Source: Desulfosoma caldarium
GTDB lineage: Bacteria > Desulfobacterota > Syntrophobacteria > Syntrophobacterales > DSM-9756
DNA: 64,000 nucleotides
Assembly (NCBI RefSeq): GCF_003751385.1
Contig: NZ_RJVA01000012.1
Coordinates: 411,145 to 475,144, forward strand
Reading direction: 5' to 3'
Positions 1-7,852 of the stretch are shown here, piece by piece (the first letter of the stretch is position 1; every line of letters begins with the position of its first letter). Position numbers and translations under genes: made by a program. The notes under the pieces were generated by a model. It was not told the DNA's origin, made no database searches, and was given only the letters and a program-made list of their open reading frames with translations.

Positions 1-130
1 CTTCCTGAAGCACCGGACACTCCTGAGGGGTCAAGTCCCCCGACAGAAGAAAGGCGGCAAAGTCGGCGCAGGTCATGCCGCACATTTGGCAGTCCGTTTT
101 GGGAAGGTGTTCAAGAATTTTTTGCTTCAT
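1..130 (-). CDS. Fes-domain iron-sulfur protein, 5' part only
   Basis: The first 43 codons of a minus-strand gene that runs off the window. The ATG at 130 opens a sequence with Cys14, Cys17, Cys21 and Cys38, spaced C-x2-C-x4-C-x16-C after a LPKTDC segment. This is the putative [4Fe-4S] Fes/CIP2 domain (PF04060) found in acetyl-CoA synthase and corrinoid proteins. It lies 46 bases downstream of the FmdA-like gene in the same direction, so it is probably the last visible gene of the Hdr/Fmd-like operon. The function of the rest of the protein cannot be told. The protein encoded at 45315-45839 carries a very similar domain. Confidence 0.7.
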   Translation of the reverse strand, partial: MKQKILEHLPKTDCQMCGMTCADFAAFLLSGDLTPQECPVLQE

Positions 131-176
131 GAACCTACGATCCCGCGGGCTTTTCGGTCGCCTTTACACAAAGCGC

Positions 177-1538
177 TCATGATCCATGCCGTGCAACCAA
201 ACGGATTAAAGTTTGTGGGCGCAAACTCAGTCCCTCGAAAATAGGATGCAACAACCCCTGGTCCATCTCTGTTTGTTCTGGGCCTTTTTTTGATTCAAGC
301 TCGGATCGAAGCATGCGATGCCCAAGGGAGGCGTCATAAACCAGTCTTCCCTTCACGTAAAGCCGCTGGCACTGGCTGAAAGTTTGAGCCCAGCCGGCCG
401 GTGTGTCGTCTTCCGGCTGTGGATATAAGGCAACATCGGCTTGAGCGCCGGGGCATAGGTGCCCTCTGTCGGCCAATCCCAAGGCCTTGGCCGCATGGAC
501 TCGCGTGGCCGCCAGCCACTCCCGCACGGTCCAGCACTTCAAAACGGCATGGACCAGCGCTTTCCAATCCTGGACGAGCGCCAGGTTGGCTTGGCGACAC
601 GAAAAAGCCCACCCCTTTTCCATGGCATGAGCCATAAGGGCCAAGGCAACCTCGTCGCTTTGAAAATCTTTTTCCGGCAAAGGTTTGGCCTGAAGAAACA
701 CGAACGTTCCCACGTCCCAGACGAATCCTTGGATGCCGGAGAACTCATCGCCCCACGTTAGCTGAACACCCTTCTCCGGCCACGAGAGGCCGAGATCCCC
801 TTGCATGCCGGACTGAACAAGCCGGGAGACGGTCTCAGACGCTGAAAGGTGTTCCTGGTCCAAGCACGCCGCGATCCGCTGCCCATGAAACCCGGATATC
901 GTGATATCCGCTTCTTCCTCGAGAAGGGCCTTTGCGGGCATCATGAAAGGCCCCGAAAGGGATGCACAGGCAATACGAAGAAAGGGAAGGAGCTCCTTAG
1001 CCGATTTTTCCCGATGTTTATAGACTTCGTTTCGAAACCGAAGCCGGGGTTCGGGAAGATACAGTCCTCGCAAACCCAGAGCACGGCACACATGATCCAT
1101 GGCGCGGCCCACGCTTTGCGCGTCCTGGGCTTCGATCCATGGCGTGAGATCATAGAGGGGTAGACACAGCCCGATGGAGACATTGAGGGGCGAGAGCTGA
1201 GCCCACGCGTTATGCGCCAGGCCCGCGTGTTCCACCGTGACCCAACTTTCGTGAACGTGGCCGAAGCCTCTTTGAGCATACCGAAGAGCTAGGGTCTCGG
1301 CGTCGGGAAAGAGCCCTCTAGCCCGTAGAGACCACACGCCGGGAAAGGCCACATGAGCGGCGCAATCCAGCGCAGCCGCCGTCACCACCAGACCTGAAGC
1401 GTCCACCACTTCGTCCACATGGGATACCTGGTCCAGCGGAATGATTCTGTCCCCGCACAGGGCAATGTCTTGAATTTTTCCTTCACAGCCCAGAGCGATA
1501 TCATAGACGGTGCCGGATTGAAGGATCCGTGTTTTCAA
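177..1538 (-). CDS. FmdA/FwdA-like amidohydrolase-fold protein, probably with a defective metal site
   Basis: The 453-residue protein resembles the amidohydrolase-fold subunit A of formylmethanofuran dehydrogenase, which in methanogens condenses formate with methanofuran at a binuclear zinc site. It is shorter than FwdA (about 550-570 residues). Where the family has D-x-H-x-H near the N-terminus, this protein has D58-C-A-A-H62, so one metal-binding His is replaced by Ala. I also find no second HxH motif of the type expected further on. The start codon is TTG at 1538, supported by AAGGA nine bases upstream; that site overlaps the stop of the FmdB-like gene, 13 bases away. It is translated with the preceding Hdr/Fmd genes. 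Family assignment is moderately sure. Loss of zinc chemistry is inferred. Confidence 0.65.
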   Translation of the reverse strand: MKTRILQSGTVYDIALGCEGKIQDIALCGDRIIPLDQVSHVDEVVDASGLVVTAAALDCAAHVAFPGVWSLRARGLFPDAETLALRYAQRGFGHVHESWVTVEHAGLAHNAWAQLSPLNVSIGLCLPLYDLTPWIEAQDAQSVGRAMDHVCRALGLRGLYLPEPRLRFRNEVYKHREKSAKELLPFLRIACASLSGPFMMPAKALLEEEADITISGFHGQRIAACLDQEHLSASETVSRLVQSGMQGDLGLSWPEKGVQLTWGDEFSGIQGFVWDVGTFVFLQAKPLPEKDFQSDEVALALMAHAMEKGWAFSCRQANLALVQDWKALVHAVLKCWTVREWLAATRVHAAKALGLADRGHLCPGAQADVALYPQPEDDTPAGWAQTFSQCQRLYVKGRLVYDASLGHRMLRSELESKKGPEQTEMDQGLLHPIFEGLSLRPQTLIRLVARHGS

Positions 1539-1551
1539 GGGGCTCTATCCT

Positions 1552-2829
1552 TCATGGCGATAGATCAAACAGGTCCTGCATCATGTCTTTATCCGAGGGC
1601 AGATCGCGGTCCCACAGCTTTTCTATGTAAAGCGACACCCCGTCCATTCGAACAGCGGAACCGGAAGCATCCAAACCCTGCAGCCCTACGGAGACCACCA
1701 CATCGGCTTCGGCCGTGGTCATGGTCTCGTAGGCGGAAACAGCCAAAACAGGAATGCGGTGTTGCCGAACGGCCTGCCTTTGCTCTTCCGTCAGAAACCA
1801 GAAACAGTCGCCGGACAAGGCCAACAGCACATCGCCGGGCTTCGGATTCCAACCGTGTAGGTCACCTTGAAGGTGCCACAAAGGGTTAGCCAAGCCGGCG
1901 CAACTCAAGAAAGTAAGCAAAACCCCCCCACTATTGAAATCGGTCGGTAAGGGCAAAAGAAACGTGGGCGCTGACGCGCCTAAATCTTCCACCCAGGAGG
2001 CCAGGCCCTCCAGGACAGCCGCACCGTGCGCGTGAAACAAAGGCCCTCGACCCAAAAAAAACACACGATACCGACACCTTTCCAGATCCTTGAGCAAGGC
2101 CGTCACATCTTTAGAAGGAATGCCCGCCATCGAGCCCACAGGCTGGCCGAGACTCGCTTGGTGTAAAGCCCGAAGAAAGGTCGTTTCCCCATCCTGGGAA
2201 ATCGACAGCAGCTTGGTGACGCGAGCCATTTCCGTGCTTTGAATGTCCACGGTCCACCCCGCACGATCTTCCGCCCCCCTTTCGGTGAATCGTCCCCGTG
2301 GAAAAAGGGCATAGCGAGCAAGAAGTCTGGGGGTACTTCGCAAGGGGTTGGCTCCCCAAAAGAGCACGAAGTCCGCGTGGTTGCGAACGCATTCCAGAGT
2401 GGTCGTCGGCGGTGAGTGCCGGCGATAAAGGTTCACAAAGGCTTCCAAAACAAGGCCGTCCGATGGAATCCACAGCGTTTGGTACCCGCGGAGCCCTTGC
2501 ATGAGAAGGGCCAAGGCTTCCACGGACATCTGGCTCAACCCGTAGACCACCACGCGCTGCGCATGAAACAGATGATCACGACATTCGGCGATGGCTTCCT
2601 GCCTCTTTATGGCCTGACGGCGATGAGAGCCCAGCCTTCGATAGGTGCCACAGCGAGCTCGAGGGATGGACACACTAAATTTTTTCCATCCCAAAAACCG
2701 AGCGGCTCCCCAGGCGCACGCATTCATGGTTTCCACGACGCGGCCGTTTTCCACCACGACATCGATGTCGTCGCACAGGCAACTGCACCCGCAGCACACG
2801 AGAGAAGAAAAAACGGCTCTTTCCGTCAT
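1552..2829 (-). CDS. FmdB/FwdB-like molybdopterin-fold subunit with N-terminal Fe-S motif
   Basis: The 425-residue protein resembles subunit B of formylmethanofuran dehydrogenase (molybdopterin oxidoreductase fold). It keeps an N-terminal [4Fe-4S] motif, C12-x2-C15-x3-C19-x18-C38, and family blocks such as DFVLFWGANP, FPRGRFTERG and a DASGSAVRMDGV segment near the C-terminus. In methanogen FwdB the tungsten/molybdenum is held by a Cys or Sec in an SVCHGP-type motif. The corresponding stretch here reads IPSDGL, with Ser instead. The ATG at 2829 overlaps the stop of the upstream HdrA-like gene in an ATGA junction, so the two are translationally coupled. Whether a metal-pterin is bound is unknown. 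Confidence 0.7.
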   Translation of the reverse strand: MTERAVFSSLVCCGCSCLCDDIDVVVENGRVVETMNACAWGAARFLGWKKFSVSIPRARCGTYRRLGSHRRQAIKRQEAIAECRDHLFHAQRVVVYGLSQMSVEALALLMQGLRGYQTLWIPSDGLVLEAFVNLYRRHSPPTTTLECVRNHADFVLFWGANPLRSTPRLLARYALFPRGRFTERGAEDRAGWTVDIQSTEMARVTKLLSISQDGETTFLRALHQASLGQPVGSMAGIPSKDVTALLKDLERCRYRVFFLGRGPLFHAHGAAVLEGLASWVEDLGASAPTFLLPLPTDFNSGGVLLTFLSCAGLANPLWHLQGDLHGWNPKPGDVLLALSGDCFWFLTEEQRQAVRQHRIPVLAVSAYETMTTAEADVVVSVGLQGLDASGSAVRMDGVSLYIEKLWDRDLPSDKDMMQDLFDLSP

Positions 2830-4592
2830 GGCGTGTCGCTCATTTTCGGCTCCCTGGTGATGTGCCGCAGCCATTTGGCGGCCTGCACCGCCGCCGCAGA
2901 CGCTTCGGTGACGGTTTGCGTGATATCCCTGGGGCCGTGGCATCCTCCCACAAGAAAGATGCCGGGAACCGTGCTGTGAATCTGGCCTCCCCAATAGAAA
3001 GCTTCCCGGTAAAACCCATCACGATCTCTTTGCGGCGCCAAACGCATAACCCATCGTGAATCCGCGTTGGGTGCCTGGACCCCCAAGGCCAAAACCACCA
3101 AATCGGCTTCGAGGGTTTGGCTTTCAGGGTCCAAGGCCGTTCGATAATGCACCGTCAACGGTCCGTGGGCTTGCGTCCGTTCCACGCGGTCCGGAAGGGC
3201 TTTCACGAAACGCACACCCCGTTCGCGAGCCCGCACCAGAAGGCTTTCAAAGCTCTTGCCCGCCGTGCGAATGTCGTTGAAAAAAATGGTCACGTGCGCG
3301 TTCGGTTCATGTTCGAGGACGAGCATGGCTTCCTTGATACTTGCCGTGCAACACGTCACGGAACAATAGGGAAGGAATCGGTGGTTTCGAGAACCGGCGC
3401 ATTGAATGAAAGCCACCGATGTGGGTCTCGACCCGGAAGGGGTGATCAGAGCGCCTTGGGTGGGCCCCGTGGCGCACACCAGGCGTTCGAATTCCATGTT
3501 AGTGAGCACTTCCGGAAAACGACCGTATCCGTAGGAGCCGAGGCGGGCCGCGTCGAAAAGGCGTGCCCCTTCCGAAAGGATGATGGCTGCCGCATGAAGG
3601 CGGCTGATTCGAGGTTTCTCGTCCAGGCGTATGGCTTCCCGTTCACATGCCTTCACGCACAAGCCGCACTCGATGCAATAGGCTTTTTCGATGGCGGCGC
3701 GCAAAGGGACCGCCTGCTCAAAGACGATCCCGATAGCTTTTCGAGGCCGAAGGCCGGCGTTCCAAGCACTGGGCACAATGACAGGGCACACTTCGGCACA
3801 CGCACCGCATCCCGAACACAGCGTCATGTCCACGTAGCGTGGGCGATGTTCGATTTCTGCCAGAAAATGACCAGGGCGCCCGCTGATTCTTCGGACTCGA
3901 CTGGAAGCCCAGACGGTGATGTTGGGATGGGACGCCGTGTCGACGAGACGAGGTCCCAGAATGCAGATGGAACAGTCCAGCGTGGGAAAGGTTTTATCCA
4001 GTCGAGCCATGGCGCCGCCCAAAGAATCCTCCGCTTCCACCACGGTGACCGGAATGTTCATCCCGGCAAGGTCCAAAGCCGCTTGACAGCCTCCCACGCC
4101 GCCGCCCACCACCAAAACACGTCGAGGAGCCTTGTCGCCAAGGGGGCGAAACAAAGAGCGGGCGTTGCCGTGCCCACGAAACGCCGATCCTCGCGACGAG
4201 GCGGCCTGTTCCACAGCCCGAAGGCGCGCTTGAATAGCGCCGCAAAGAGCCGGTGCGTCGCGGGTTTCTTTGAGGTCGATCAAGCTCCAGGACAGATTCG
4301 CTTCGGCTCCCAAAGTCTGTTCCAAAAGGTCGCCGATCAAAGAATAAGAACAGGCTCCGAGAATGAGCCGTTTTCGGTGCTCTCTCAAGGGCGTCACGAC
4401 GTCTTGGAGGAAGCTCTGGCGGTCACACAGCGTGTCCACGACGCGTACCGCAAAGCCATCGGCGCGCAATTGCCGAGCGACGAGATCCAGGTCCAAATGC
4501 CCGTGTCTTTCCGGACAGCGGCACAGCACAATCTGAACCCCGAAATCTCGGTCATGGATTTCATTGAAACTCTTGCCGGCTGATCCGCTCAT
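2826..4592 (-). CDS. HdrA-like FAD/iron-sulfur protein (second paralogue)
   Basis: The 588-residue protein is related to HdrA, the flavin-binding, electron-bifurcating subunit of heterodisulfide reductase. After a divergent N-terminal region it has a Rossmann motif VLVVGGGVGGCQAALDLAG, then ERLGG-type sequence and DCSICILGP, the DCxxC cysteines of HdrA. Two inserted [4Fe-4S] motifs follow, CSGCGACAEVCP and CIECGLCVKACE. A second FAD-binding block ends in GIFLVGGCHGPRDI. It lacks the CHCG start and C-terminal FlpD domain of its neighbour at 4662-6827, so the two could pair as unlike HdrA subunits. It sits 69 bases after that gene and overlaps the next by four bases. Confidence 0.82.
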   Translation of the reverse strand: MSGSAGKSFNEIHDRDFGVQIVLCRCPERHGHLDLDLVARQLRADGFAVRVVDTLCDRQSFLQDVVTPLREHRKRLILGACSYSLIGDLLEQTLGAEANLSWSLIDLKETRDAPALCGAIQARLRAVEQAASSRGSAFRGHGNARSLFRPLGDKAPRRVLVVGGGVGGCQAALDLAGMNIPVTVVEAEDSLGGAMARLDKTFPTLDCSICILGPRLVDTASHPNITVWASSRVRRISGRPGHFLAEIEHRPRYVDMTLCSGCGACAEVCPVIVPSAWNAGLRPRKAIGIVFEQAVPLRAAIEKAYCIECGLCVKACEREAIRLDEKPRISRLHAAAIILSEGARLFDAARLGSYGYGRFPEVLTNMEFERLVCATGPTQGALITPSGSRPTSVAFIQCAGSRNHRFLPYCSVTCCTASIKEAMLVLEHEPNAHVTIFFNDIRTAGKSFESLLVRARERGVRFVKALPDRVERTQAHGPLTVHYRTALDPESQTLEADLVVLALGVQAPNADSRWVMRLAPQRDRDGFYREAFYWGGQIHSTVPGIFLVGGCHGPRDITQTVTEASAAAVQAAKWLRHITREPKMSDTP

Positions 4593-4661
4593 GGAATATC
4601 CATTTCCGCCACGCTGTTCCGTCTTTTTTCAAAAGACATCGCAGAGCCTATCTCCACGCGT

Positions 4662-6827
4662 TTAATGGGTGTTTTCCTGACCTGTCGCCTCAATGGGTGC
4701 GGTGCCGCTCTCGGTCGCCTGATGGTGCGAATCCGTCACATCGAAGGCCATCTCCTCGGCCAGACGTCGAATCAACTGCTGAAACTGAGGGCCCTCCGTT
4801 GCTGAAATCCACTGACAGACAAAGCGATTCGGATCATAGCCTTTCTTGGCCAGGGCTTTTCGAATCCGTGGAATGCGGCTCTCAAAACGCAGGTTTCCTG
4901 AAATGTAATGGCAGTCCCCTGGAGGATGGCAGCCGGCTACCACGACACGGCCCGCACCTTGGGCGAAAGCATGGAGCACCAGGGAGACACTGACACGGCC
5001 CGAACAGGGCACGCGAACAATGCGCACGTTGGCAGGGTAGGGCAGGCGCGAAACGCCGGCGGCATCGGCACCGGCATAGGCGCACCAATGGCAGCACAGG
5101 GCCAGAATCTTTTCTTCCGGATTGTGGGCCAGCGCCGCATCGACAACAGCTTTAAGAGCCTCGGTCGAGTACCCCAAATGGTCGGCCGCCTCTGAGGGAC
5201 AGGCCCCGGCGCACACACCGCAGCCTTTACACGCCGCCGTTTCCACAAAAGCTTTCAGATTTCCTTGCGCGTCTTCCTGCAAGGACACCGCCTGGTAAGG
5301 GCATTCGGTGGCGCACACACCGCAGCCTATGCATCGGTCCTGGTCGATGACGGCGATCATGCCGTCCAATCGTAGAACATCCTGACACAAAAGTTCATAA
5401 GCCTTGGCGGCGGCGCCCATAGAGGCCGCCACGGTTTCTCGAACGTCCTTGGGGCCTTGGCAAGACCCCCCCAAGAATACGCCTTCCACGGCCGATTCCA
5501 AAGGATGCAGTTTCGGGTGAGATTCCAGCAAAAATCCGTCCGGGCTTGAGGCCAGGCGAAGAGTCGTGCGCAGGGATTCAGCATCGGAACGAGGCCGCAG
5601 TCCCACCGCACAGACCAATCGATCGACGGGAACCCGAAAATCTTCCCCAAGAAACTCATCATGCCACGCCACGAGAAGCCTTCCCGATACGTGAGGCTCG
5701 ACCGCCGTGACTGTGCCGCGATGAAACAGGACGCCGGACCGCCGAGCCAGTCCGTAAAGCGCTTCTTCCTGGCTCTTGTCGTAGAGTCGAATATCTCGGT
5801 GAAAGACTCGAACCTCCAGGCCCAGGGCACGGAGGGCCAGGGCTTGTTTCAAGGTCACGGCGCAGCAGATGCGCGAGCAATGGGGATACTCGTCTTCCAG
5901 GCGGGATCCCACACACTGAAGAAAAGCAACGGAGCGCACCCCTTGAAGGGCTGAAGGCAAGACTCCTGAATCGCGGGCCTTTGCAGAGAACATCTCTTCC
6001 AGCTGTACCGAAGTCAGCACGTGGGGCAGGACCACAAAAGGGTAACGAGATACGTGCGGCTCGTAGGGTTCAAAGCCGGTGGCCACGACGATGGCCCCCA
6101 CGTCCTCAGTGAAGCGCTCCATGCCGTCGGTTTTCCGCAAGGAGACGGTAAAATGCCCCACGTAGCCTCGAACATCTTCTACGGTGCAGCCTTCAAGGAC
6201 GCGAATGCGAGGATGGCACAGCGAACGCGTGATCAAAGGCCGAACAAAACACGAAAGGGGGTCAGTTTCGGGGGGGCTTATTCGCCAACGTGCAGCGTGG
6301 CCGCCCAGCCTTTCGCTCTTTTCGACCAAAATCACTGGAATACCGCAGTCCGCCAGTTCCAGAGCGGCGCTCATACCTCCGACGCCGCCGCCGATAACCA
6401 GTCCACGTCGCGTGACCGGCACTTCACGGTCTGAAAGAGGAATGAGCCGAGAAAGCCGAGCCACGCCCATTAAGATCAGGTCCAAGGCTTTTTCCAAAGC
6501 TTCGGGACCGCGATGAACCCAGGAACACTGTTCCCGAATATTGGCCATTTCCAGTAAATAAGGGTTGAGGCCGGCGTGGGCGATCGTCCGTCGAAAGGTC
6601 ACTTCGTGAAGCCTCGGCGAACATGCCGCCACCAAGACTCTTTCCAAACCGTGGTTGGCTATGTCCTCCTGAATCTCCTTTTGGCCCGGTTCGGAACAAC
6701 AAAACACGTGGGTCTTGACCACCGCCACGTCAACAACATCGCACACGCGCTCGCGCAGAGCCTCCACGTCGAGGACTCCCGCAATGTTGTGGCCGCAATG
6801 GCAGATATAGACACCGATGGCACTCAT
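4662..6827 (-). CDS. hdrA: HdrA-FlpD/MvhD fusion protein
   Basis: The 721-residue protein joins two modules. The N-terminal HdrA module begins with VYICHCGHNIAG, has the FAD motif GLVIGGGVGGMSAA and a VAACSPRLHE block. Two [4Fe-4S] motifs follow (CIGCGVCATECP, CKGCGVCAGACP). The last 130 residues match the methyl-viologen-reducing hydrogenase delta subunit, MvhD/FlpD, with CCHWCAYAG, a VPCSGRV segment and AGCHPPGDCHY. In methanogens MvhD passes electrons between hydrogenase or formate dehydrogenase and HdrA; a fusion suggests the same route here. The DCxxC pair of canonical HdrA is reduced to a single Cys. The start at 6827 forms an ATGA overlap with the polyferredoxin stop. Confidence 0.85.
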   Translation of the reverse strand: MSAIGVYICHCGHNIAGVLDVEALRERVCDVVDVAVVKTHVFCCSEPGQKEIQEDIANHGLERVLVAACSPRLHEVTFRRTIAHAGLNPYLLEMANIREQCSWVHRGPEALEKALDLILMGVARLSRLIPLSDREVPVTRRGLVIGGGVGGMSAALELADCGIPVILVEKSERLGGHAARWRISPPETDPLSCFVRPLITRSLCHPRIRVLEGCTVEDVRGYVGHFTVSLRKTDGMERFTEDVGAIVVATGFEPYEPHVSRYPFVVLPHVLTSVQLEEMFSAKARDSGVLPSALQGVRSVAFLQCVGSRLEDEYPHCSRICCAVTLKQALALRALGLEVRVFHRDIRLYDKSQEEALYGLARRSGVLFHRGTVTAVEPHVSGRLLVAWHDEFLGEDFRVPVDRLVCAVGLRPRSDAESLRTTLRLASSPDGFLLESHPKLHPLESAVEGVFLGGSCQGPKDVRETVAASMGAAAKAYELLCQDVLRLDGMIAVIDQDRCIGCGVCATECPYQAVSLQEDAQGNLKAFVETAACKGCGVCAGACPSEAADHLGYSTEALKAVVDAALAHNPEEKILALCCHWCAYAGADAAGVSRLPYPANVRIVRVPCSGRVSVSLVLHAFAQGAGRVVVAGCHPPGDCHYISGNLRFESRIPRIRKALAKKGYDPNRFVCQWISATEGPQFQQLIRRLAEEMAFDVTDSHHQATESGTAPIEATGQENTH

Positions 6828-7795
6828 GGAATGTTTGACCATGCCGTGGACGAACAATCCGGTGCGGATTCCGTCGCGTCGCGCTCAGGGTTCAGGGCGC
6901 TTGTGAGAGCGTCTCGGATTCGGTCCCACAAGGGGCTTGCGGTCTCGTGTGACACGAGCACGGCCTCACGCACCACGCGCACGGCGTCTCGATGGCACAC
7001 ATTGGCACACGCCCCACACAGGGCGCAGGTGTCTCGAAGAAGCGTGACACGTCCTTCACGGCGCTCAATGACCTTGACCGGACACACATCGATACAGCGC
7101 CTGCAATCTTCCGGGCATCGATTGGAATCCAAGAACACGGTGCCACGAAAAAGAGGCTGTACCTCGATGGAACCGTAAGGGCATAGGTCCTGGCACTGTT
7201 CACAGCGCAGGCAGAGAGTGCCATCGGGTGATGTGCCCGTGTGCGTTTCCCGATACACGCCTCGAGGGCAGTTCTGCACACACCGAAAGCAATACTTGGG
7301 GCATTCCCCTTGGCGATTTTCCACCAGGCGGCGCTGCTGACGGCACCAATGGTCTTCTTCTTGTTCCAAAACCTCACAGCGGTGGGGGCAACGATCAACG
7401 TGGACGCAGAGCTTTTCCGGCAAAGAAGGCAAACCGTCGGAACGGCGCAGGAGCTCTTTGTCATGATCTTTGTAACGCAGCGACACGGCCGACACGGGAC
7501 ACACATAAGAACAGACTTCACATAGAACACATCGATGATGATCCAGATAAATCTGCAGGCCGTGCTCATCCGCATCGATCCGCAAGGCTTCTCGAGGGCA
7601 GGCCAGGGAGCAGAGGTCGCATCGAATACAGCGCTCCCGGTCGATGTGCAAAGACAGCGTCACATGATAAAAACGAACGGTATAGTCGATGCGGTGTGCG
7701 TCTTCGAGTTTCATGCGCTCGTGTGTGCGTTCCGCCAGAAGAGTGGGCACTCGAAAAAATTCACATTCCTTTTCTTTGTAGCATAGCTGTGGCAT
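6824..7795 (-). CDS. Polyferredoxin with six [4Fe-4S] motifs (FwdF-like)
   Basis: The 323-residue protein is made mainly of ferredoxin motifs: residues 56-67, 89-100, 165-177, 195-206, 227-239 and 257-268, each C-x2-C-x2-C-x3-C or a variant, mostly ending in CP. This resembles the FwdF/FwdG polyferredoxins that wire formylmethanofuran dehydrogenase to heterodisulfide reductase. It is the first gene of the minus-strand operon. The start is ambiguous: ATG at 7795 gives the longest plausible protein, with only a weak GAAGAG upstream, and another in-frame Met lies 27 codons in. The reading frame stays open far upstream, but that part is antisense to the neighbouring gene and is not counted. Confidence 0.75.
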   Translation of the reverse strand: MPQLCYKEKECEFFRVPTLLAERTHERMKLEDAHRIDYTVRFYHVTLSLHIDRERCIRCDLCSLACPREALRIDADEHGLQIYLDHHRCVLCEVCSYVCPVSAVSLRYKDHDKELLRRSDGLPSLPEKLCVHVDRCPHRCEVLEQEEDHWCRQQRRLVENRQGECPKYCFRCVQNCPRGVYRETHTGTSPDGTLCLRCEQCQDLCPYGSIEVQPLFRGTVFLDSNRCPEDCRRCIDVCPVKVIERREGRVTLLRDTCALCGACANVCHRDAVRVVREAVLVSHETASPLWDRIRDALTSALNPERDATESAPDCSSTAWSNIP

Positions 7796-7852
7796 CAAAT
7801 GAAGAGCATTGAGCTCTTCGGTTCTATCTGGTCCGAAGTCAAGGAGTTTTTC
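7796..7852. promoter_or_regulatory. Short divergent intergenic region
   Basis: Only 57 bases separate the polyferredoxin start from the start of the dikinase-like gene, so both promoters must lie here or inside the neighbouring coding sequences. An AAGGAG at 7841-7846, six bases before the ATG at 7853, fixes the plus-strand start. I could not pick convincing -35/-10 pairs. Confidence 0.35.

Noticed and set aside
3117..4583. Long plus-strand open frame of 488 codons
   Set aside because: It lies antisense to the HdrA-like gene, whose protein has clear FAD and Fe-S motifs; the plus-strand translation has no recognisable domain and is a GC-rich shadow.
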